From Micromonospora sp. WMMD1155 (lineage in GTDB: Bacteria; Actinomycetota; Actinomycetes; Mycobacteriales; Micromonosporaceae), in NCBI RefSeq assembly GCF_029581275.1, contig NZ_CP120742.1:7006501-7070500 (forward strand): 64,000 nt of DNA. Direction: 5' to 3'. Of this stretch, positions 53,304 through 60,796 are shown in pieces. Made by a program: the position numbers and the translations under genes. The stretch's first letter is position 1. The number at the start of each line of letters is the position of its first letter. The notes under the pieces are model-generated. The model saw nothing but the letters and a program-made list of their open reading frames with translations. It was not told the origin of the DNA and did not search any database.

Positions 53304-53555
53304 ATGACAGTCTCCACCACCTTTCGCTGTCCCGTCTGCCGTCGACCCGCCCTCTGGGGAGCGGGCTACCGCCCGGCCCGCCACGTCAAGACGACCTTGA
53401 CGCACGGTCGGACGCTGGTGGGTCGGTCGGTGGTCTGCTCGGCTTGCCTGGGTCGATGGCCGGCGGGATGGCTTGCGCAACCACTCACGGCCGCAACGCG
53501 CCGACGGGGTTGCAACCATCCCGGAGCCCGAGCGCCCGCGCCGGAGGCGCAGTAA
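53304..53555 (+). CDS. Small zinc-ribbon protein
   Basis: An 83-aa protein with two cysteine pairs, CPVC (TFRCPVCRRPALWGAGYRPA) and CSAC (SVVCSACLGRWPAGW), in a zinc-ribbon arrangement, and a basic C-terminal tail. Start ATG 53304 begins at the ribbon; another ATG at 53292 is possible. A degraded copy lies at 52599-52711. It diverges from the lectin gene across about 48 nt. Function unknown; such ribbons bind nucleic acids or partner proteins. Confidence 0.6.
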   Translation: MTVSTTFRCPVCRRPALWGAGYRPARHVKTTLTHGRTLVGRSVVCSACLGRWPAGWLAQPLTAATRRRGCNHPGARAPAPEAQ

Positions 53556-53785
53556 CCGCAACCCCGCTAGCCGCCGCCAGCTCGCCGACGCGGCCAGCGT
53601 GCGCTCCCCTACGCCACGCCGGCTCGTGGCCGCGCGGCCCGGCCGGCTGCCGGTCCATCACCCCCGGCCAACGCCCTCTGTGGTTCTGCGGCGGCCCCTT
53701 GGGCTTCTCGCTTCCGCGCAGCCGCCGGGCGTGTTGCGTGCCCGGAGTCGGAGCGCCAGCGAAGCGACGGGCGCGCGCCCCTGTT

Positions 53786-54403
53786 CTAGAGGAAACCGAG
53801 CTGACGCGCCGCATCCTGGTGAACCGAAACGAGTTCAGCAAGCGGGATCAGCTTGCGGGACACCGCCGAGAGATCCTTGCCCTCCCGAGTCCAGGGCGTT
53901 GGCAATGCGCTGATCCCCTGATCCAGGGCAACGTTGGCCACCTCGGCTTCCCACCCTGGCCAGCGCAAGCCTTCATAGAAGCCAGTCAGTGCACCCGTGA
54001 GCATCGCCTCCAGCCAGTCGCCATACCCAAGCTCAAGGTTCTGCCAAGCCAGGTCCTCCGGGCCGAAGTAATGCACCGTCGGCCTCGCGGCCGGCTCCGC
54101 CTGCAACCACGCGAACTGCCCGCCCATCACGTCGAAAGCGACGACCAGACGACCAGCCCCCGGGACTATCTCGGCCGCCACATCCGGCAGCCCGTCGTGC
54201 CCACCGCCGAGCACCCGAAGCCAACCGTGATCGATCACCAGCCCGCCGCTGTTGGCGACCACCGCCCCGAGCCACGACCTGGTCGTGATTTCCAGGGCCG
54301 CCAGACAGGCTGCCGCCTGCTGCGGATCGGCCGGCAGCACCTCCACCGGATACGGAGCCGCCGCCACCAGCGCCGAAACTTCAGCCCACGCAGACTGTTC
54401 CAC
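53786..54403 (-). CDS. DUF2625-family protein
   Basis: A 205-aa protein of the DUF2625 family, recognised by LGAVVANSGGLVIDHGWLRV, followed by GGGHDGLPDVAAEI, VVAFDVMGGQFAWLQ, VHYFGPEDLAWQNLELGYGD and FYEGLRWPGWEAEV. The family's function is not known. GTG 54403 begins the first helix and has GAGG 8-11 bases upstream. The gap 53556-53785 before it (downstream) has no supported gene. Confidence 0.8.
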   Translation of the reverse strand: MEQSAWAEVSALVAAAPYPVEVLPADPQQAAACLAALEITTRSWLGAVVANSGGLVIDHGWLRVLGGGHDGLPDVAAEIVPGAGRLVVAFDVMGGQFAWLQAEPAARPTVHYFGPEDLAWQNLELGYGDWLEAMLTGALTGFYEGLRWPGWEAEVANVALDQGISALPTPWTREGKDLSAVSRKLIPLAELVSVHQDAARQLGFL

Positions 54404-54476
54404 CCCCTCAGCCTCGCAGGAGGATCCACCCGTGCGACTCTGAGGGCCCGCCGTAAACGAACAAGATCGTCTAGCC

Positions 54477-54495
54477 GGACGTGTAACCCACGTCC
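54477..54495. terminator. Small hairpin in the gap 54404-54787
   Basis: GGACGTG (54477-54483) and CACGTCC (54489-54495) form a perfect 7-bp stem with a 5-base loop. It lies between the divergent DUF2625 and ChW genes, so it may be regulatory rather than a terminator. No gene is otherwise supported in 54404-54787. Confidence 0.35.
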
Positions 54496-54787
54496 CGAGA
54501 CCGATCTGTCACGCAGCTCCTGAGCCCCGACATCGCCGGCAGTCCATTGCCGGCAGTCCATGATGACCGCCGGGAGCCGAGCCGCCACGCCGGCACGGCC
54601 CCCTCCACACCGGGCAAGAGCCGCCCTTGCGAACGTAGCTGAATGCAAATAGATTGATCTCCGCGAGAACGTGTTGTTCGTGAGCCCTGTTCCCGAGACC
54701 GTCGGGTGGTGTGCCTTCATCCGAACGGGGCTGCTCGCGCATTTGATGCGGCAGATGCCGCACCACCAAGTCACACGGGGGTGTCTC

Positions 54788-55369
54788 TTGAAGTTGCACA
54801 GGACGAAGCAGGCAATCGGGGCCACAATGGTGGCGTTGACGCTGATCTGGCCGGCAACCGCCAGCAGCGCGGCGGTAACCGACGAGACGGCGACGAATTC
54901 ATCCTTTGTCACCGATGACGAGACTCGGGGAATGCTGCAGGCGCTGCAGGCCGAGGTAAACCGGCGCACGACGCTGTCCGCGACGGGCTCCGTCTGCTAC
55001 GCCGTTCACCTTCAAAACATCGACGGTTGGCTCTACCCGTATTGCGATGGGCAGATCGCCGGCACCACCGGCCAGAATCGACAGATCGAGGCGTTCGCCG
55101 TCGCCGGCACGGGCGGCGTCTGCTATTCCGCCCACGTGCAGAACATCGGTTGGCAATCAGAACGCTGCGACAACGAGGATGCTGGCACCATGGGCAGGAA
55201 CCTCCAGTTGGAGGCCTTCAAGGTCAAGGCCACCGGGGCAATCCACCGAATCTGCTACGAGGCCCATGTGCAGAACCTCGGCTGGCAGGGGCAGCGTTGC
55301 GACGGTCAGGTGGCCGGCACCGTCGGGCAGAACCGCCAGATTGAGGCAATGACCATCCAAATGAAGTAA
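54788..55369 (+). CDS. Secreted ChW-repeat protein (hydrophobic-Trp repeats)
   Basis: A 193-aa protein with a signal peptide (KLHRTKQAIGATMVALTLIW, end near SSA) and three ChW-type repeats of about 45 residues: YAVHLQNIDGWLYPYCDGQI, then YSAHVQNIGWQSERCDNED and YEAHVQNLGWQGQRCDGQV, each ending GTxGxNxQxEA. ChW modules are cell-surface or adhesion modules in Clostridia and actinomycetes. The TTG 54788 start is chosen because it begins the signal peptide and follows GGGGG; ATG codons further upstream (54671, 54746) precede non-conserved sequence. Confidence 0.75.
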   Translation: MKLHRTKQAIGATMVALTLIWPATASSAAVTDETATNSSFVTDDETRGMLQALQAEVNRRTTLSATGSVCYAVHLQNIDGWLYPYCDGQIAGTTGQNRQIEAFAVAGTGGVCYSAHVQNIGWQSERCDNEDAGTMGRNLQLEAFKVKATGAIHRICYEAHVQNLGWQGQRCDGQVAGTVGQNRQIEAMTIQMK

Positions 55370-55381
55370 CACGCGGGGTGT

Positions 55382-55408
55382 GGTCGCGGGGCCGGCGGCC
55401 CCGCGACC
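55382..55408 (+). terminator. Strong hairpin after the ChW-repeat gene
   Basis: Perfect 12-bp stem GGTCGCGGGGCC (55382-55393) with its complement at 55397-55408 and a 3-base loop, 12 nt after the stop. Confidence 0.8.
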
Positions 55409-55530
55409 GCGCCGTGGCGGCTCGTCGACCGCGGTGCATCGGCCCGTCCTGCTCGGCACCGAAGGGATCCCGATGGCCGACCCGGCATCTCGGTCGGACC
55501 CGTCGCTGCTGTCCGACAACGGCCTACCGG

Positions 55531-55734
55531 CTACGTCCGGCGATTCCGATTGCGGTGGTCCCGCAGCCGAGCAACGGCGCTCCCTGTAGCGACGATGGTG
55601 CAGGCACCGAAGGTGAGCGGAACCCACCACGCACCATCGGGGTCTAGCGTCGTGGCGACCGTCAGCCACAGGCACACCAGCGCAAGCAGGAACCACGCGA
55701 TCGGGAACCAGGGCACACCTTGTCGAGCCGCCAA
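55531..55734 (-). CDS. Small two-helix membrane protein
   Basis: A 67-aa protein with two predicted helices: WFPIAWFLLALVCLWLTVA and WWVPLTFGACTIVATGSAVA. The TTG start at 55734 has GGTGAG three bases upstream, a weak site; GTG 55713 is another option. It lies among several small minus-strand genes of no known function. Confidence 0.5.
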   Translation of the reverse strand: MAARQGVPWFPIAWFLLALVCLWLTVATTLDPDGAWWVPLTFGACTIVATGSAVARLRDHRNRNRRT

Positions 55735-55776
55735 CGCTCACCCCTCATCCAACCAACGATCTTGCGCTAATCCAGA

Positions 55777-55983
55777 TCAGTCTATAGGTGAGGGCGAGCC
55801 GCCATCAGCTTGGGAATCACGACCTTCCGGCGTAGAGAACAGAATCCTGACCGCTTCGGTCCGAAGGAACCACCGGCCATCGAGGAACCGCGCCATCAGC
55901 AAGGCTGAGCCCGCCGAACGGTCCGTAGGGTCCATGGGCGTCCGGCGCTGGCCGCGCCCGTCGTCACGCAGTTGGTCACTCAC
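55777..55983 (-). CDS. Possible small protein downstream of the L7/L12-like gene
   Basis: A 68-aa frame (GTG 55983, SDQLRDDGRGQRRTPMD onward; ALLMARFLDGRWFLRTEAVR in the middle). It lies 12 nt after the next gene upstream on the same strand, which supports an operon, but no ribosome site is visible. The function is unknown. Confidence 0.3.
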   Translation of the reverse strand: MSDQLRDDGRGQRRTPMDPTDRSAGSALLMARFLDGRWFLRTEAVRILFSTPEGRDSQADGGSPSPID

Positions 55984-55995
55984 GCAGCTAGGGAC

Positions 55996-56196
55996 TCAGG
56001 TTGAGACATCGTTCCCGTGTTCGTCGGGAGGGACCGCGAAATCACTGGGCCGTGTCTGCCTCAAGAACTCCGCCCGCTCGGTGAAGAGGTCGATCGCGCG
56101 CTGAAGACTGCATGACTCAATCTCGCGGATGGACTTGATCGCCATGATGTTTCGCCGCTGCACGATGAGGTCATCGACCGACTGCCAAGCATCCAC
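55996..56196 (-). CDS. Small protein with an L7/L12 C-terminal-like helical motif
   Basis: A 66-aa protein whose segment VDDLIVQRRNIMAIKSIREI, then RAIDLFTERAEFL, is like the conserved part of ribosomal L7/L12 C-terminal domains and of the related small proteins (xxAIKxVRExTGLGLxEAKDxV). GTG 56196 follows AGGA eight bases upstream. Stand-alone versions of this fold are common in actinomycetes and of unknown role. The resemblance is from pattern only. Confidence 0.45.
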   Translation of the reverse strand: MDAWQSVDDLIVQRRNIMAIKSIREIESCSLQRAIDLFTERAEFLRQTRPSDFAVPPDEHGNDVST

Positions 56197-56224
56197 CGGG
56201 TCATCCTGCAGGAGGACTGTCAGC

Positions 56225-56464
56225 TTGGGAACCGGATTGATCTACTGGGCCTATCTGCTGGATCAGAACGGCGATGAAGCCCACGGCTTCGTCGACGGAG
56301 CCGGCGCAAGCTGGGTGGAATTCGACCCGCACTGGTACGCCAAGCCCTGCTGGGGCGGTTTCGTAAGAACTGGCCGGCCTGCGGCGGGCCCGGGACGACG
56401 CCCGGCGGCGTTGACCGCCCCGTGCTGTCCCGGTCGTCGCTCCGGTGGGTCCGCCGCCGACTGA
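56225..56464 (+). CDS. Possible short CDS, plausibly a gene fragment
   Basis: A frame starting with TTG 56225 after GGAGG at a nine-base spacing. The first part, GTGLIYWAYLLDQNGDEAHG followed by FVDGAGASWVEFDPHWYAKP, looks like a genuine protein, but the last 35 codons are low-complexity Arg/Pro-rich. It may be a remnant whose 3' end is lost. It diverges from the L7/L12-like gene. Confidence 0.3.
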   Translation: MGTGLIYWAYLLDQNGDEAHGFVDGAGASWVEFDPHWYAKPCWGGFVRTGRPAAGPGRRPAALTAPCCPGRRSGGSAAD

Positions 56465-56529
56465 GGTGACGGCACGGCCGCGCTGGGAAGGGTCTTCACC
56501 CGTCCCGGGACGTCCCTTAGGGTTCGGCC

Positions 56530-56874
56530 ATGCTGATCGTCGAAGGTGCGGGCCGGTGGACCGCACCCGCCGGGGCCGCCAACGACTGGATCGAACACCT
56601 GAGGGTGCCGGACCTGTCGGTCGGGACGTACTGCATCCCGGCCGGTGGTCTCGACGATCAGAGCCCGCACACCGAGGATGAGATCTACGTGGTAACCGCG
56701 GGGCGGGCCCGGATCGTGACCCCGGACGGCTCGGCCGAGGTGGGCCCGGGTTCGGTGATCTTCGTGCCGGCCGGCGAGGAGCACCGGTTCGACGAGGTGA
56801 CCGAGGATCTGGCGCTGCTGGTGGTGTTCGGTCCGGCGTACGGCTCACGCGCCCCTGATCGGCGCGCCGAGTAG
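56530..56874 (+). CDS. Cupin-domain protein
   Basis: A 114-aa single cupin: motif 1 SPHTEDEIYVVTAGRARIVT, motif 2 GPGSVIFVPAGEEHRFDEV, with His, Glu and His in the metal-binding positions. It could be a small sensor or a mononuclear metalloenzyme. ATG 56530 starts the first beta strand (LIVEGAGRW). Its neighbours are the ArsR-type regulator and methyltransferase, but on the other strand. Confidence 0.85.
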   Translation: MLIVEGAGRWTAPAGAANDWIEHLRVPDLSVGTYCIPAGGLDDQSPHTEDEIYVVTAGRARIVTPDGSAEVGPGSVIFVPAGEEHRFDEVTEDLALLVVFGPAYGSRAPDRRAE

Positions 56875-57020
56875 CGCGGCCGAGACGGACGCCTACGCAC
56901 GCACGTCGGAACAGCAGCGACTCTCGACGACGCCGCGCTCCACCCGACCCGGAAGCGCAAGGACAAGGCCGTCGTTCGGGTGCGCCGGTGATCGCCGATG
57001 TGGCACCGCCCGCGCGATGG

Positions 57021-57329
57021 TCAGGCCGAGCGTTCGGCATGGTGTAGCACCTCCGCGACGAGTCGCCTGGTGGCCTCTCCGTGCAGCGTGTAGGTGACCT
57101 CTCGACCGCGCCGCTTGCGCCGGATCAACCGAGCGTCCCTGAGGTACCGAAGGTGGCGGGCGATGATCGTCGAATCCGTCGACATGGCCGCCGCCAGCGA
57201 GGCCGGCGTCTGGTCGCCGTCCCGCAGCAGCACGAGGATGCGCATCCGGTGCTCGTACGCCATGGCGCGCAGCACGACGACGGCGCGGTCCAGGACGTGC
57301 CTCGTCTCGTCGAGGCGATCGGTGCTCAT
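57021..57329 (-). CDS. ArsR/SmtB-family winged-helix regulator
   Basis: A 102-aa HTH protein. The recognition region is TPASLAAAMSTDSTIIARHLRYLRDARLIRR and the wing is RRGREVTYTLHGEATRRL. ArsR-type proteins are often metal sensors, but the ELCVCDL metal motif is not seen; the nearby metal-like promoter sites keep that option open. ATG 57329 precedes STDRLDETRHVLD. It lies downstream of the methyltransferase on the same strand, with 85 nt between. Confidence 0.82.
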   Translation of the reverse strand: MSTDRLDETRHVLDRAVVVLRAMAYEHRMRILVLLRDGDQTPASLAAAMSTDSTIIARHLRYLRDARLIRRKRRGREVTYTLHGEATRRLVAEVLHHAERSA

Positions 57330-57414
57330 GCCAGTGCCCGCAGGCGGGCGGCCGTGAGTCTGGCGGCGGGGTACGACACGTGCATGCGTTCCTCGGGGGG
57401 CGGCCGGTCGACGG

Positions 57415-58176
57415 TCAGGCCACCGCCGCCAGCGCCGCGTGCCTGCCGCACCGCCAGAGGATTCCGGCCTGGCCGAATCCGGCCTCACGAGCGGCGGCGG
57501 TGTGCCACGACACCGGTGCGGTGAACTCGGCCGGTGGGCGGCTGCCGAAGACCGCCTCCCGCTGCGCCAGCAGCGGGCGCAGCACCTCCAGGTCGGCGAT
57601 GTCGTTCCACCACTGCGCCCAGGCCAACTCCGCGGCGGCCTCGTTCGGGGCGGGATCCAGCGCGCTCATCAGGGACGGGAGTCCGTCGTCGGGCATGAGG
57701 TCCGCGACGACGAGCAGTCCGCCGGGGGCCAGGCAGCGTCGCGCGTCGTCGTAGAACGCCCGCACCTGGGACGATGGCAGGTAGTGCAGGGTCATGACCA
57801 CCGTGATCAGGTCGTGGCCGCCACCCGTTCGGTCCACCCAGCGCGGTGTCGACAGGTCTCCCTCCAACGCCCGCACCTGCCCCGCCAGGGCGCCGCGCGC
57901 CAGCGCCAGCAGCACCGGATCGATGTCCATGAGGGTGACCTCGGCACCGGCCCACCGCCGGGCCATCCGCTCGGCCAGCAGCCCGGGACCGCCGCCGAGG
58001 TCCAGCACTCGGCGGGGCGCCCGGCCGTGAACGGCCTCGGCGACCCGGCACAGCGTCTCCTCAAGGCCGGCGAGGTACGGCACGAACCCTTCCATGAGCT
58101 CTGACCATGTCTCGCGCCACTGGGCTGTCTGCGGTGGGTCGAGCGCGACGCCGGGCGCGCCGGTGGTCGTTGCCAT
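57415..58176 (-). CDS. Class I SAM-dependent methyltransferase
   Basis: A 253-aa protein with a Rossmann methyltransferase core: motif I VLDLGGGPGLLAERMA at about residue 56, motif II DIDPVLLALAR, and motif IV region LITVVMTLHYLPSSQ. The methyl acceptor is unknown, and an O-methyltransferase of a small metabolite is plausible. It has its own promoter with a Zur-like site 42-57 nt upstream, and lies 108 nt after the PLP-enzyme operon. ATG 58176 begins the N-terminal extension. Confidence 0.85.
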   Translation of the reverse strand: MATTTGAPGVALDPPQTAQWRETWSELMEGFVPYLAGLEETLCRVAEAVHGRAPRRVLDLGGGPGLLAERMARRWAGAEVTLMDIDPVLLALARGALAGQVRALEGDLSTPRWVDRTGGGHDLITVVMTLHYLPSSQVRAFYDDARRCLAPGGLLVVADLMPDDGLPSLMSALDPAPNEAAAELAWAQWWNDIADLEVLRPLLAQREAVFGSRPPAEFTAPVSWHTAAAREAGFGQAGILWRCGRHAALAAVA

Positions 58177-58217
58177 GGGTGCACTCCGGACGACGTACGG
58201 ACGGGAAGGCTAACGAT

Positions 58218-58233
58218 AACGAGAGCCATTTCC
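58218..58233 (-). promoter_or_regulatory. Zur-like site upstream of the methyltransferase gene
   Basis: On the minus strand, GGAAATGGCTCTCGTT (58233 to 58218) has the pattern GGAAA-N6-TCGTT, shared with the site at 63982-63997 on the plus strand. It lies 42-57 nt upstream of the methyltransferase start. The pattern is like actinomycete Zur operators, which are AT-rich palindromes containing AAACG/CGTTT or similar. A second TCGTT follows, which could be part of another half-site. Confidence 0.35.
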
Positions 58234-58284
58234 GACAGGATAGGCGAGTCGAGACGGAGGAGCCGGCCAATCGCGGCGTGTCGG

Positions 58285-59475
58285 TCAATCGCGGTCGAGT
58301 TCCATCAGGACCGACAGGAGCCGGTCCACCTCCTCGGCGGTGTTGTAGACGTGCAGGCTCACCCGTACGGATGCCGTCTTCTCGCCCTGGTCGCCCTGAC
58401 AGTGACCGTCCGCGCGGACCAGGAGTCCGTGCGCGGCCAGGATGAACCCGAGGTCGTTCGAGCCGATCAGGCGGTGCCGGAAGGCCACGATGCCCTGGCG
58501 TTGCTGGGTCCGGCTGTCGGCGGCCAGGCTGCTCTGACAGCCCAGCACCTCGACGGTGGACAGCGTGCGCAACCCGTCGGTGAGCCGTGCGCCGAGAGCG
58601 GTGTTCCACCGGGCGACGCGATCCAGGCCGGCGGCGTCGAGCCAGTCCAGTGCGGCCACCAGGCTGATGATGCCGCTGGTGTTGGGTGAGCCGAGCCAGC
58701 CGGCCGGCGCGTAGGTCGGACCGCGCTGATTGCGCGCCCAGATCGCGCCGGTCCCGGGCAACGCCATCGCCTTGTGCCCGGAGAACACCACGAAGTCGAC
58801 GTCGGTCGTCGCGGTGGACAGCGGCAGGTGCCCCACGCCCTGCGCGGCGTCGAGGCAGATCGGGACGCTCGGTCCGGCTGCCGCGCGCAGCCGGTGCACG
58901 TTCATGTCGTTGCCGTAGACGTGGTGCACGTGGGTCGCGGCGATCAGACGGGTCCGGTCGTTGACCATCGCAGCGAGCCCGGCGGTGTCGTAGTCGTGGG
59001 CGTCGTCGTACGGCATGGCCCGGACGTCGATGGACACGCCCTGGTGACGCAGCAGCTCGGCGGCCTCCAGCCAGGGTGCGTTGTTGGCGGCGTGATCGGC
59101 GAACGGCACGATGATCTCGTCGCCGTCGCGTAGCTGCGGGGCGAGCCAGTCGCGGGCGACGGCGCGCAGCCCTTCGGTGGTGCCGCTGACGAAGTGCACC
59201 CCGGACCGCTGTGGCACCGGGTCGTCGAGGAAGCGGCGCAGTCGGTCGCGGGCCTGCTCGATGCGGGTGGTGGTCCGGTTCGCCCACGGGTACGTGCCCC
59301 GCGCGGCGTTGGCGTTGCCCGTCGTCAGGTAGGTCAGGACGGCGTCGAGGACCGCCTGCGGCTTCTGCGAGGTGGCGGCGCTGTCCAGGTACGCCACGTC
59401 CGGGTTCGCCGTGATCAGCGGGAACTGACCACGCAGCCCGTCCTGCCACGTGTGCAGCTCGTCGAGAACACCCAT
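58285..59475 (-). CDS. Class V aminotransferase / cysteine desulfurase-like (SufS-type) PLP enzyme
   Basis: A 396-aa fold type I PLP enzyme. Segments include NPDVAYLDSAATSQKPQAVLD, VHFVSGTTEGLRAVARDW, DAAQGVGHLPLS and the PLP lysine in FVVFSGHKAMALPGTGA. The family includes SufS-type cysteine desulfurases and related lyases; the SufS-style mobile loop is not clearly seen, so activity on another amino acid is possible. It starts one base after the cysteine-synthase stop, so it is probably translated by coupling. It is the third gene of the operon that begins at 62241. Confidence 0.85.
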   Translation of the reverse strand: MGVLDELHTWQDGLRGQFPLITANPDVAYLDSAATSQKPQAVLDAVLTYLTTGNANAARGTYPWANRTTTRIEQARDRLRRFLDDPVPQRSGVHFVSGTTEGLRAVARDWLAPQLRDGDEIIVPFADHAANNAPWLEAAELLRHQGVSIDVRAMPYDDAHDYDTAGLAAMVNDRTRLIAATHVHHVYGNDMNVHRLRAAAGPSVPICLDAAQGVGHLPLSTATTDVDFVVFSGHKAMALPGTGAIWARNQRGPTYAPAGWLGSPNTSGIISLVAALDWLDAAGLDRVARWNTALGARLTDGLRTLSTVEVLGCQSSLAADSRTQQRQGIVAFRHRLIGSNDLGFILAAHGLLVRADGHCQGDQGEKTASVRVSLHVYNTAEEVDRLLSVLMELDRD

Positions 59476-59476
59476 G

Positions 59477-60796
59477 TCAGTCGCGTACGAGCTCCGCGCC
59501 CGCGTCGCGCCAGGCGATGATCCCACCGTCGAGCGAGCGCACGTCCGGATGACCCATCCGGGTCAGCAGAGCGGCGTAGCGGGCGGACTTCTCCCCCACC
59601 GGGCAGACCAGGAGCACCGGCTGGCGGCGACCGAACGGCAGCCCACCATGCAGCAGCTCGGCGAACAGCTCGTCGACGATGTTGACCGAGCCGTCGATGT
59701 GCAGCGCCTGGTACGCGAACGGGCTGCGCAGGTCGACGACCAGCCCTCGGCGCTCGGCGATCCACCGCTCGGCCTCCGCGACGTCCACCGTCGCCGCCTG
59801 CCGCACCTCCGCGTCGGTGACCGTGCGGAGGGAGTTGCGTCGTGGTGGCCGCCCGAACAGCTCGGGGCGTCTCTCCCGCAGGTAACTCATGTAGCTCTCC
59901 ACCCGGTCGCAGACGATGAAGACCGCCGTGCGGCGTTCGGTGAGCTGCGCGTCGACGGCGCGCAGGTGGCGGACGGCGCCCTGGTATGCGCCGCCACCGG
60001 TCGGCCCGGCGAGCGTGCCGCACCGGCGTACGAGAGTCAGTAGACCGTCGATGGCGTCGTCGGCGGTGATCGTCTCGACTGCGTCGTAGACGTCGGGGTC
60101 GAAGAGGCCGACCTCGTGCACCTCGTCGATGGTGCGGATCCCCGGGATGAAGTCGGACTTGTGTGCCACCAGCCCGACGACCCGTACATCGGGATTGTGC
60201 TGGCGCAGCGCGGCCGCCACGCCGGTGGACGAGCCGGCCGTTCCGACGCAGGCGATGAAGTAGTCCGGGGCTCGGCCGTCGAGGTCCTTCACGATCTCCG
60301 GGCCGGTGCCGTTGAGGTGTGCGTCGACGTTGAGTTCGTTGAAGTACTGGTCGGTGTGCAGGTAGCCCTCGCCCGATCCGGCGAGCCGGTGGTACATCCT
60401 GGTCAGCGGGTCGTCGGTGTCGGTGGGGTCGAGGCATTCGGCCTGGCCGGGCAGCTCGTCGATCTCCGCGCCGAGCAGCAGGAGCAGGTCCTTGATCTCG
60501 GCGACCTTCATGCGGTTGGTGACGCTCTTGAAGGTGAGCCCGTGCATGCCGGCGATGACGGCGAGGGCCTTGGCGGTGTTGCCGCTGGACAACTCCACGA
60601 CGGTGTCGCCGCGCTCGACGGCCTGGGTGAGCAGGGGCCGGGCCATGTTCCACGCGGCGCGGTCCTTCAGGGAACCGAACGGGTTGAGCAGCTCCATCTT
60701 GGCGTACAGGTCGATGTTGCGCAGACCGTGTACCGCGGGGTCGATGCGCACCAGCGGTGTGTTGCCGATGGCATCCGTCATGCTCTCGAACCTCAT
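59477..60796 (-). CDS. Cysteine synthase-like PLP enzyme fused to a rhodanese domain
   Basis: A 439-aa fusion. Residues 1-320 are a fold type II beta-replacing enzyme: PLP lysine 44 in NPFGSLKDRAAW, VVELSSGNTAKALAV (substrate-binding loop) and GPTGGGAYQGA. Residues about 330-439 are a rhodanese domain with catalytic Cys in LLVCPVGEKSARYA. Such enzymes join a thiol or amine nucleophile to a serine derivative; the domain pairing suggests transfer of sulfur to or from a persulfide. It is like SbnA-type or Y4xP-type proteins of siderophore and rhizobial gene sets. Its ATG overlaps the Y4yA stop as ATGA, with GGAGG upstream. Confidence 0.85.
   Translation of the reverse strand: MRFESMTDAIGNTPLVRIDPAVHGLRNIDLYAKMELLNPFGSLKDRAAWNMARPLLTQAVERGDTVVELSSGNTAKALAVIAGMHGLTFKSVTNRMKVAEIKDLLLLLGAEIDELPGQAECLDPTDTDDPLTRMYHRLAGSGEGYLHTDQYFNELNVDAHLNGTGPEIVKDLDGRAPDYFIACVGTAGSSTGVAAALRQHNPDVRVVGLVAHKSDFIPGIRTIDEVHEVGLFDPDVYDAVETITADDAIDGLLTLVRRCGTLAGPTGGGAYQGAVRHLRAVDAQLTERRTAVFIVCDRVESYMSYLRERRPELFGRPPRRNSLRTVTDAEVRQAATVDVAEAERWIAERRGLVVDLRSPFAYQALHIDGSVNIVDELFAELLHGGLPFGRRQPVLLVCPVGEKSARYAALLTRMGHPDVRSLDGGIIAWRDAGAELVRD

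Noticed and set aside
53444..54523. A 359-codon open frame on the plus strand
   Set aside because: It is antisense to the DUF2625 gene for most of its length and has no domain.
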